Source: Babylonia areolata
Lineage: Eukaryota > Mollusca > Gastropoda > Neogastropoda > Buccinidae
Direction: 5' to 3'
DNA: 64,000 bases
Assembly: GCF_041734735.1 (NCBI RefSeq)
Contig: NC_134882.1
Span: 23,785,164-23,849,163 of the forward strand
A model generated the notes under the pieces. That model saw only the letters and a list, made by a program, of their open reading frames with translations, searched no databases and was not told where the DNA came from. A program made the position numbers and the translations under genes. Below are positions 47,966 through 57,757 of this stretch, one piece after another (positions within the stretch are counted from its first letter, which is position 1; each line of letters starts with the position of its first letter).

Positions 47966-49950
47966 AGTGTTTGGCCCCGGGGGCAGGCACTTTACTTGAT
48001 TTCCCCCCCACCCACATTAAGGGTACAGATGTTGGTTGAAGAAGATTAAAATGGCAGGAGAGGAATCACCCCACCATCCTATTTTGAACCCTAACCATGG
48101 ATATGAATTCAAAACCGAATGCCATGAAGACTATGGGACCTTTAAACCTTTAAACCTTCACTAAACTACTAGTGTATTGAATGAAAGTTATTTTGCAGGA
48201 ACTGCCCATTGTTATTTGAATGTTGTCTTCATTTTAAGGAGGGTTGTTGTTTTTTTGTTTTGGGTTTTTTTTGGTTCTTTTTTAGCATTGATTGATCATG
48301 TGATTTTAAAATGATGAAACTTCATTCTGGTGATTTGACCTTTTGTAGGCTGCTGCTACAAAGGGAAATTGTGCAAAAAAAAGTGAATAAATATGAGTCA
48401 AATTTGTATGACTCTTTTTTTTTTCTTTTTTTTGGGGGGCGGGGTTGTTTGTTGCTTTGAACGCTATCAACAAACCATAAACATTTTTGGATTGCTGATA
48501 GCAGACTGCACTGAGAGAGGCACGCATACTGAGGGTTAGCTCCCTTTCCTACAGCAGTCAACATGAACCATCTGGCACGGTCACCACGATAGGGTGCTGA
48601 AAAGGAAGAGTTTGTTGAGCGCTGTTCTCGGGCCTTAAACAGAACACTTACCGTTCAGCAGGCAGGGCAGAAGAATCAGGCTTTGGAGTGGACAATAATG
48701 CTGTCTGCTGTTGCTGACTGTTACTTTCAGTTTCAGAAGGTGTCAAACTGTACGACGATCCCAGTATGCAACACCAAAATCTGCATAGATTGAAATATAA
48801 AAAAGGGGGCATAGCCTTGCCTATATGTAAACCCAATGTGCTGGTCAGGCCTGAAAGCATATCCTGGGTTGTAAAAAGATATCAGCATGAAATGAAATAC
48901 AAGAGAGGCAATGCCTTCAAGACTCACTTGCAATACCATTTTATCCAGTAAAAAACAAAAAAAAAGTCATTAAAATGTTTCCGTGTTTGATAATAAAAGC
49001 TTTGGGGGGGAAAGGGAGGGTTTGTAATAGCAGGTTCGAACCAAGCAGTTTTGATTCAAGAGAAATGTAGAATTACAGTGCTAAATCACGCCTACCAATG
49101 ACATTTAAAATTAATATTTAAAACATTGGTTGGGTTTTTTTGCGTGTTAAATTGATTTCAGTGTTCAGGTGATAACACCTTTAAATCATGTTATTTGGCA
49201 TCCCTCAATTATTTAAGAAGTTCTTTAAGAACTGGGTAAAGGAGAGTTCGCTATTGCCTCATGCATACCAAAAACATACAGCTGTTTTCTCCAGATCTTC
49301 ATGTTCGACGGGCTTACAGAAAGTACAACCCAGTCATTCCATTTCTCTTTATGTTCATTTTAGTTAATTCAGTAGCCACTTTAAAATATTCATAGCTGTA
49401 AATACGTCGATGGTATGGTTAGTGTCACTGTTTTTGTTCTGTCCAGAATTTGTGGTTCTTTGATTACGAACAAGAAAAAGAGTCAGGCTGTTCAAACCCA
49501 AACCCAAATTTTTGATTTTTTTGATACGGGTCCTCAGTGAAATAAACCATTGATATCATTTAAATACAGCTTAATCGGGAAGATGTACAACCTATTATTG
49601 GTATGACCTTGAAGATTTGTTCCCGCTATGTTTAATCCAAGTTTGGTATCAGCAGGCAAAGTATTTCCAGAAAAATGAAGATGTTTAAGTGTACCATGGA
49701 CACACAGACACAGACACAGACACAGACACACAAAATATTATCAAACCCAGTCAACTGATACTATAAAGACAAAACGTGGGAATTTTTGGGAAGATTTGTC
49801 AATAACTCCTTCCAAAAATCCCATATCGGGGAGAAATCATTCAATCTCTTGTTCTCTACTTTATGTTTTACTTTTTGTATGTGGTATATGTAACTTTCGT
49901 GTGTCTTGTAAACCTTGTTAAGGTTTAATTGACATTATAATTGATTCTGA
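47965..49950. other. Unassigned stretch, cleaner sequence
   Basis: Fewer homopolymer runs than on either side. A patch at about 48,640-48,960 and a GGTTCGAACC word at 49,034 could be parts of other tRNA-derived SINEs, but neither is secure. No gene is recognised. Confidence 0.35.
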
Positions 49951-49960
49951 TTCTGATTCA
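49860..49960 (+). mobile_element. Possible LINE 3' end with ATTCTG repeat tail
   Basis: GTAAACCTTGTTAAGG, ATTGACATTATAATTG and a short (ATTCTG)n run follow one another. This resembles the 3' ends of several LINE families that finish in a short tandem tail. No coding part is seen upstream. Confidence 0.35.
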
Positions 49961-50040
49961 CACACATACACACATGCACGCACACGCACAGCACACACAC
50001 GCCACACACACACACACACACCACACACACACACAAACAG
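49957..50040 (+). repeat. (CA)n microsatellite
   Basis: Imperfect CA/CACG run directly after the ATTCTG repeats. Confidence 0.85.
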
Positions 50041-50216
50041 GGGCTATTACACAGACTCACGTGTTTACACAAGTGAGTCCAAAAACAAAATAAATAAGTA
50101 AATATCTTAAATGTGATAAATTGAAAGATAAGTGGAAAGCAACTGATTGAAATAAGAAAAATTATGGGCTATGTTCAGCAAATTTAGTGCCCCCACACAC
50201 AGCATGCAAATGAAAA

Positions 50217-50353
50217 CCCACACACACACACAACACACAACACACACACACACACACAACACAAATCATATATATATCATTTTGTTGTTGTTGTTGCTTT
50301 TCCCTTCTGCTTGTTTCTCTCTCTCTCTCTCTCCCCTCTCTCTCTCTCTCCCT
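50217..50353 (+). repeat. (CA)n and (CT)n microsatellites
   Basis: A CA run at 50,217-50,262 is followed by a (TTG)n patch at 50,282-50,296 and a (CT)n run at 50,317-50,353. Confidence 0.85.
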
Positions 50354-51002
50354 ACATTTTTTCTTTCATTTTTTTCTTCATTTTTTCCCCCTTCTCTTTA
50401 ATTATATTATTATTATTTCATTGATGGCTTGATGTAAAAAAGCAATTGTTGCTTATTCAATTTACCAACATGAAATAAAATCTTGACTTGTCTTGACTTC
50501 ACACACACCCACACACAAAAACACACACCACACACTCTTTTCACCATTTCCTTTTTTCTTTTCTTTTTTTTTTTCTTTTTTTTTTTTTCAAAAAAGTCTG
50601 TCATTTAAAATTCTTCAGACGAAAATTGCTCAGAAAAAAGCCCTCTTAAACTTCATGTGTTCGCCTCCCATGGCAGTTATTGAGACACGTAATTTTTTGA
50701 CAACAAAGACATCATTACAAGCCCTGTTTCTACGGTCTAAATTTCTGATTTTTCTAGATTAAAGAGCAAAAACGCAGGAGGTGAGAAAAAAAATTCTGAT
50801 TTTTTGTTCACCATGGATGGAGGCATTCAGGTTCTCTAGGCCATTCATCATTTTTTATTCTATCTGCTTCCCTGGGTACCTCAGATGCATTGACAGTTTT
50901 TAACTGTAAGTGTCATTTTATTGTCTGCTGTCCATGTGTATGTAAGCAAAAAATTTTAAATTCAGATTTCTCTACCCCGAGACATAAGTTGTAAATATTA
51001 TG

Positions 51003-51081
51003 GTGTGTGTGTGTGCATGTGCACAGTGTGCATGCATGTGTGTACATGCGCCAAGCGCGCGCGCCCGTGTGTGTGTGTTTT
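51003..51081 (+). repeat. (GT)n-rich microsatellite
   Basis: Alternating purine-pyrimidine sequence, including a GCGCGCGC core near 51,056-51,063. This is a composition favourable to Z-DNA. Confidence 0.75.
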
Positions 51082-51089
51082 GACATGTG

Positions 51090-52853
51090 CATCTATGTTG
51101 TATGTGCCATTTATATAATTATTGTATGTGAATGTGAGGATACCACCAAACAAAAAAACAAACTTTCAAAACAAAATTTTTTATGATAAAAAAAAAAATT
51201 TCGAAAAAAAACGTTTATGATGAAATTAATGTTTGCTGAATCTTTTATTTCCCCCTCAAAATATTTTATTTGAAAGATTTATTTTCCATTATGATTTATC
51301 AAAAGAGCAATGTTTAAAATTTGAAGGATTTACAAAACCATTGTTTACAGCAGCTAAGGGTGCACCCCACCGCACATTCACACATTAACCTTAACAATGA
51401 AAACAACGTATGGGGGTTTTTTCGTTCACAAACCCCCTGACCACTTTGTGATTTTATTCCTCTTTGACTGAAAAAAACCCTAAAGATAAGAAAACTGTTT
51501 TTTCTCTCGCAAGACAGATCTCTGACTTTTTCACCACCTGTTCTTTTGCTGACACTAGGGATCAGTTAAAAAAACCATTTTTCACATTAGAAAAAAAAAA
51601 TGTTTGCTCCCGCTATTATAGATCTATTTAATGTCAAACTTTTAAAGTGATTTTCTTGACACCGCTTCCCAAAGATCCCCAAAATTTTTGATCACGTATA
51701 AAAAAAGTATCTATGTTTAACCCATGTTCCCCTTCTTTGGTGGGTTGTGTCTGTCTGTCTGTCTTGTGTCCGGGTAAACTAAAATTTCTCTGCAAATATT
51801 TGTCAGTTGACCCCAATTTTTGGAAAAAAAAAGGAAAAAATTCGTTCTTTTCCAGTAAATTTTGTTAAAACAATATTGCACCTCTGGATACACAAAAAAA
51901 AAAAAAATAAAGTAATTTTTGAAAACGCTTTACTGTTAAATTTATTTTTTTTGTTTTCTCTAAACTTCACTTTGATCTTTTTTCTGACCCAACACAGACG
52001 TCATTATTATCATTTTGTTCAAAAAACTTCTTTTTGCTAACATGGAAGTTTTTTTTTTTTGGCAAAGTTTTGGTGCAGATAGAAAAAAGGGAAATTACTC
52101 GTAATTAAGCAAGGGGGCTTAATTTGCTTTAAAAATGATCTTTTTCATCTAAAAAAAATTTCTTTTGCAAATTTTACCAATTTAAAAAAACTTGGTGTTT
52201 TACTCCAGGTACACTTTCACATGTCATTCACCCAAGTGGTTTTTTGAAAATACTCAAATCATACGACGAGTGGATTTACAAAACTGTTGGCTTCCCTGAA
52301 GGCATGGCAAAAATCAATTGCGTACACTATTTACACATTCAAAATGCGTGCCCAATTTTTCGCGAACGACGCCCTTTTTTTTCAAGTTGTTTACCTGCCC
52401 CTTCAATCCTATTTCAGGACAAAACACATTTCAGTGATGGAAAGTTGGGGAAGGAGACCTTCAAATACTTATTCAAGAAAATTTTGAACGCCTCATCACT
52501 TACGGATATGCCCCCAAACGCCCAAAAAAAAATCCACGAAACATCCGAATTTTACAGTTTAAAAATTTTAAAACCAGCGATAAATCCCCTTGAACGATCA
52601 CGTAAACAAAAAAATTCCAGCTTGACTTTTCTCAAAATGAATCCTTTTCACTTCTTACACGTTAGAGTATTGTATTTGGCTCTACATGTTATTATTTTTA
52701 AAAAAACTAAATTTTCAAATAAAATTTTAAACCTAAAAAACAAATAACATAAAAGAAAATTTGAATGTTCGTGTCGTACTACTTTCGGGGGGGGTAACTA
52801 AACTTTTACATCTTCAGATCGTGAAACAGCTAAATTTGCAGTGTGATTGCGGA

Positions 52854-52885
<32 letters not shown>

Positions 52886-52930
52886 TTTTTTCATTCCCCC
52901 ATCCCTTTTTTTCCCCCTTTTTTTTTAAAA
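51090..52930. other. AT-rich stretch with one long unrecognised ORF
   Basis: The plus strand has a 167-codon frame at 52,244-52,747 that includes LKSYDEWIYKTVGFPEGMAK and LGKETFKYLFKKILNASSL. It is the longest non-repeat frame in the window. The overlapping second frame (66 codons at 52,287) and the A-rich 3' half argue for caution. No domain is recognised. Confidence 0.2.
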
Positions 52931-52939
52931 TTTAATTTT

Positions 52940-53015
52940 TGAAAGCGGGTTAAGGGGCCACGATAGTGTAAAGGATAAGGGAGTTTTTTCCACCTGAAAA
53001 AACGCGGGGGTTTTT
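52940..53015 (+). mobile_element. Possible tRNA-like SINE head
   Basis: GGGGCCACGATAGTGTAAAG (52,954-52,973) followed by CCACCTGAAAAAACGCGGG resembles a tRNA-derived head, with homopolymers lengthened and the B-box mostly lost. It directly abuts the reverse-orientation S1 copy to the right. Confidence 0.4.
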
Positions 53016-53017
53016 CT

Positions 53018-53160
53018 CCTTCTTTTTTTTTTCTGCGTTCGTGGGGGCAACTCCCCCGTTCATCGTAGCACACGAGGGGCTTTTACGGTATGACCGTTTT
53101 TACCCCCCCCTTAGGCAGCCCTACCCCCTTTTTTGGGGGGCATGCGGGTTTTTGAACTGG
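53018..53160 (-). mobile_element. SINE family S1, 3' part
   Basis: On the plus strand it reads CTTC-rich, CTGCGTTCGTGGG, CTTTTACGGTATGACCGTTT and TTAGGCAGCC blocks. This is the reverse complement of the distal part of family S1 (compare 2,403-2,550). The tRNA head is missing. Confidence 0.65.
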
Positions 53161-53163
53161 TTA

Positions 53164-53169
<6 letters not shown>

Positions 53170-53206
<37 letters not shown>

Positions 53207-53900
53207 CGAAGCTTTATAATAAAAAAATACAGAACACATTTTAAACAAATTTAATTTTTTTTTTTAAAGTGTAACAAAGTGAGTCTTAAGCCTTTCCCCT
53301 TTTTTTTGTTTTTTTTTTATAAAACTTTCAAACCAGACGCTTATAACAGCCCCCCGGGGATGAGAACTTTTATTTTGGTTTTTGAATATCCCGAAAAAAC
53401 TGAAATTCGAAAAAAAATTTATACCACATAAAATAAATCACATATTTTTGTTTTGGTTTATGCAAATTTTTTCAAACTGGGGAAAAAAACCAACTTAAAG
53501 TAAATAAATTCAAAAAATTTGGGGGTAACTTTGTTACATCGAAACATACTTGTCAGAAGTATAAGTTTGATTTTGGTTTTTTTTATTGCAAATATTTTCT
53601 TGGCACTGTGGGTTTATCTGGGTGTGCTTTTGCCATTTTTGGAGACTCGTTGGGCGAAGTTGTGATTCAAGAGTATTTTTGTTTTTGTGGGTTTGGGGTG
53701 CCGGAGGGTAGTACCCTCAAGGGGGGGGTGGGGGGGGGGGGGGGCTTTCACCCTTTTCCGGGGGTGGTTCGTCCCCTATTGTCCCCCCCGGCACCCAGCT
53801 CTCACCTATGGGTCCTAAAGCTGCTAGCATGCGGTGCGCCCCAACCCCCGGGCAACGGCTTTGACAGGCTTGCGAACGGGGAGGGAGCCACGGGTTCCCC
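53170..53900. other. T- and G-run stretch before the gap
   Basis: Contains a T-run of about 34 bases (53,168-53,201) and G-runs at 53,720-53,743. A frame that crosses into the N block is an artefact. No gene is supported. Confidence 0.5.
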
Positions 53901-54000
53901 NNNNNNNNNNNNNNNNNNNNNNNNNNNNNNNNNNNNNNNNNNNNNNNNNNNNNNNNNNNNNNNNNNNNNNNNNNNNNNNNNNNNNNNNNNNNNNNNNNNN
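53901..54000. other. Scaffold gap of exactly 100 N
   Basis: A round-number N block marks a join of unknown size. The minisatellite begins at the first base after it, so the left edge of the array is missing from the assembly. Confidence 0.98.
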
Positions 54001-54537
54001 TGTTCATCTGGTATAAAGGTGATTCCAAGCTGTTCATGTGGTACAAAGGTGATTCCAAGATTTTCATCTTGTATAAATGTGATTCCAAGCTGTTATGAAG
54101 CTGGTCATATGGAATAAATGTGATTCCAAGCTCTTCACGTTGTATGAATGGAATTTACAGCGTTTCATTTGATATAAAAGTGATTTCAAGCTGTTCATCT
54201 CGTATAACGGTGATTCCAGCTGTTCGTCTGGTATAAGGGTGATTCCAAGCTGTTAGTGTTGTATAAAGGTGATTCCAAGATATTCATCTTCCATAAAAGT
54301 CATTACAATGTGTTCATCTGGTGTAAGGGTGATTCCAAGCTGTTCATGTGGTATAAAGGTGATTCCAAGATTTTCATCTTGTATTAAGGTGATTCCAAGC
54401 TGTTCATCTTGTATAAAGGTGATTCCAAGCTGTTCATCTAGTATGAAGGTGTTAGGAAGCTGGTCATATGGAATAAATTTGATTCCAAGCTCTTCGTGTT
54501 GTATGAATGTAATTCAAAGCGTTTCATTTGATATAAA
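54001..54537 (+). repeat. 30-bp minisatellite, left segment
   Basis: About 18 units of the consensus GGTGATTCCAAGCTG, TTCATCTGGTATAAA. Variants such as TTTCATTTGATATAAA and CATTACAATGTGTTCATC recur in the right-hand segment, so both belong to one array. The left edge is lost in the gap. The right edge is an insertion at 54,538. Confidence 0.97.
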
Positions 54538-56283
54538 TGTAGCCGTGCTCCGAGTGGTTCTAATAGGGTACAAAAGACTTAACTAATTGATTGATTGAAT
54601 GAAAGGATAGACAAGATCCCATGCACAGGCCAGGGACATATAGAGGCCAGTCACAAATGGGTTTTTCTATTGTTTTATTTACAATAGTTACATGGAGAAA
54701 AACTAAGAGAAGAAGATATCTAGGAGAACTAAGAAGAAGAAGACAGCTAGGAGAAGACAACTAAAAGAAGAATACAAAAAGAGAAGAACTAAGAAGAAGA
54801 AGAACTAAGAAGAAGAAGACAGTGCCTGGAATGACACAAACAAATGTCATTAGCACAACATGTCGGCACAAGTGAATAATAAAGCACATGTATACATATT
54901 ACATGGAAAGATTATCACTCGGGTTTGGGATACGCAACAACATAATGCATATGTGTGAAGACCAAATGCTGACATCAAATGACCTTTCTAATACATTTAA
55001 ATAGCTCAGTTAAAGTGATTGAGGCGATTAATCCAACACTATCTTGTAATCACAACAGCAGAATACTACACACATCTTAGAGTACTGAGCACACTGTAGC
55101 AGTACAACTGATATTAGTATGAAAGATAATACCTGAATAACAAACAAGATAGAGAATCAGTGGCTTAGATATAATACTGGCAAACTGATAGACCAGATAG
55201 TAAGTGAAGAACCACCATGGCTTAACCATTAAGTGGTGAATGAACTTTAAGCACTCACTAGAACATTCTGGAACAAACTATCTGTGTCGAGAGACGTCAC
55301 TGACTGTGACGTTAAGAATCAAATGGAACACTGCTCCATGCAGATGACGACATGGCAATTATTTAGATCAGTCATAGCCGATCTGTGACTAACTTGTCAA
55401 AGCAATAACTGAACAAAGAATTAACTGAACAAAGCAATAACTGAACATACTCATATAAACACAAGTACTGTGTCAAATAATACAATTTACAAATCAACAC
55501 ATTCTACACACTACTACTTACAGCGATACGTAGCGAGGTGTCAGCTGTTGTGGGGACACACACGACACACTGCCCGCGACACAGCAAGAGAGAGAGAGAG
55601 CAGGCTCTGGTCAGATGACTGACCAGGTATGAAATGACCACTCATCATTCACTGTGCCAATTTATGCAAGTTTAGCGGACCGCAAAGTGCGTCACGTGTG
55701 CTTGCAAGCAGATCGTCACTAATCACGGAGAATCCGATGACAATTGTGTTTGTTTAAAGGTGTTCAGTGATAGATTTCTAAATGATTCCTGAACCGATTT
55801 ACGTCGGATAAGTTGCAAAAGAAAGAGCTCAACGCCTACTTTATAATGAGTGTAAAATGAAGTGTTGATTATTTAAGATGAATTTATAATCTTAATTTAA
55901 GTCACCTGAACCGGGTCAGTTTTAACGAGCTCGTCGCTGAAAATTACAAACTGCGTTAAATCAGTTTCACGTAGGCGAACATAAATGGAATAGATTTAAA
56001 GATGGAATTAAGACGATTCTGCTAGTATATAATACAAGTAGTTTACTGATCTGACAAAAGAGCTATTAATTAAATACTGTAGAACAGAAACACAAGTTTG
56101 CTCTCAGCCAATGACGTATCGCGACGCGACACTGGTCGAGCAGTCAGCAGGTGGTCTGGCCAGGACAAAATGATGTAAGCAGAGTGACGTCACACATTCT
56201 GTGCACGGGTTAGGACGGAAAACGTCGTCTGCTCTGGCTTGTGCGTGAATAGTGTTGGAGCAAGCATAGCGCGCTTGGTCACA
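54538..56283. mobile_element. Candidate solo LTR (LTR-retrotransposon fossil) in the minisatellite
   Basis: A unique 1,746-bp segment interrupts the array. It starts TGTAGCC and ends GGTCACA, so it has the TG...CA termini of an LTR. It is flanked by TAAA on both sides (54,534-54,537 and 56,284-56,287), and deleting the segment with one flank restores an ordinary array unit. No internal coding region or second LTR is seen, which fits a solo LTR left by recombination. It contains a purine-rich AAGAAG tract (54,700-54,815), a TGACGTCA word near 56,185, and possible AATAAA signals on both strands. Family is undetermined; Gypsy-like is a guess. The short target duplication is only weakly diagnostic. 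Confidence 0.45.
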
Positions 56284-56612
56284 TAAAAGTGATTCCAAGA
56301 TCTTCATCTTGTATAAAGGTGATTCCATGCTGTTCATCTTCTATAAAGGTGATTCCAAGCTGTTTATCTCGTATAAAGGTGATTCCAGCTGTTCGTCTGG
56401 TATAAGGGTGATTCCACGCTGTTCGTGTTGTATAAAGGTGATTCCAAGATATTCATGTTCTATAAAACTCATTACAATCTGTTCATCTGGTGTGAGGGTG
56501 ATTCCAAGCTGTTCATCTCGAATAAAGGTGATTCCAAGCTGTTCATCTGGTATAAAGGTGATTCCAAGCTGTTCATCTGGTAGATAGGTGATTCAAATCT
56601 GTTCATCTTGTA

Positions 56613-56695
56613 TAAAGGTAGTGTAGCGTATATGGTTTTTGTCCGAACGCAGTGACGCCTCCTTGAGCTACTAAAACTGAAACTGAACTAAAGGT
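56613..56695 (+). mobile_element. SINE family S3 tail (69 bp) with 7-bp target duplication
   Basis: The insert 56,620-56,688 begins AGTGTAGCGTATATGG, contains GTCCGAACGCAGTGACGCCT and ends in ACTGAAACTGAAC. This is the characteristic 3' end of a gastropod SINE. It is flanked by perfect TAAAGGT repeats (56,613-56,619 and 56,689-56,695). The equivalent array positions at about 58,637 and 61,829 lack the insert and read straight from AAAGGT into CAAT. It is a strongly 5'-truncated insertion. Confidence 0.9.
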
Positions 56696-57514
56696 CAATA
56701 CAAACCGTTCATCTTCTATGAAGATGATTCCAAGCTCTTCATCTCGTATAAAGGTGATTCCAAGCTGTTCATCTTGTATAAAACAGATTCCAAGCTGTTC
56801 ATCTGGTTTAAAGGTGATTCCAGGCTGTTCATCTGGAATAAAGGTGATTCTAAGATTTTCATCTTCTATAAAGGTGATTCCACGCTGTTCATCTTCTATA
56901 AAGGGGATTAGAAGCTTTTCCTCTGGTGTAAAGGTGATTCCATACAGTAGATCTGGTATAAAGGTGATTCCTAGCTGTTCCTCTTATATAAAGGTGATTC
57001 CACGCTGTTCAACTTGTATAAAGGTGATTCCAAGCTGTTCATCTTGTATAAAGGTGATTCCAAGCTGTTCGTCTCCTATAAAAGTGATTCCAAGCTGTTC
57101 TTCTGGTTTAAATGTGATTCAAGCTGTTCATCTGGTATAAGGGTGATTCTAAACAGTTCATATGTATGAAGCTGATTCCAAGCTGTTCATCTTGTATAAA
57201 GGTGATTCCAAACTCTTCCTCTTCTATAAAAGTCATTACAATCTGTTCATCTGGTATAAGGGTGATTGCAAGCTGTTCATCTCGTATAAAGGTGATTCCA
57301 AGCTGTTGATCTGGTATGAATGTAATTCCAAGCTGTTCATCTGTTATAAAGGTGATTCTAAACTGTTCATATGGTATAAAGGTGATTCTAAACTGTTCAT
57401 ATGGTATACAGGTGATTCCAAGCTGTTCATCTGGTACAAGGGTGATTCCAAACAGTTCATGTTGCATAAAGGTGATTCCAAGCTATTCATCTTATATAAA
57501 GGTGATTCCAAGAT

Positions 57515-57757
57515 ACAAGTTGAACTGTTTGGAATCACCCTTATACCAGATGAACAGCATGAAATCACCTTTATACCAGATGAACAGCTTGGAATCACCT
57601 ATATAAGATGAACAGCTTGGAATCACCTTTATATAAGATGAACAGCTTGGAATAACCTTTATAGAACATGAACAGGATGGAATGACCTTTATATCAGATA
57701 AACAATATAAGAAGAACAGATTGGATTCACCTTTACACAAGACGAACAACTTGGCAT
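57515..57757 (-). repeat. Inverted block of the minisatellite (1)
   Basis: For about 243 bp the 30-bp unit runs on the minus strand (TTGGAATCACCTTTATA, AGATGAACAGC). It then returns to plus orientation. The left switch point reads GATTCCAAGATACAAGTTGA and is nearly the reverse complement of the switch point near 62,340. Confidence 0.95.

Noticed and set aside
53608-54117. 169-codon ORF across the N block
   Set aside because: It spans 100 unknown bases and joins two contigs, so it has no evidential value.
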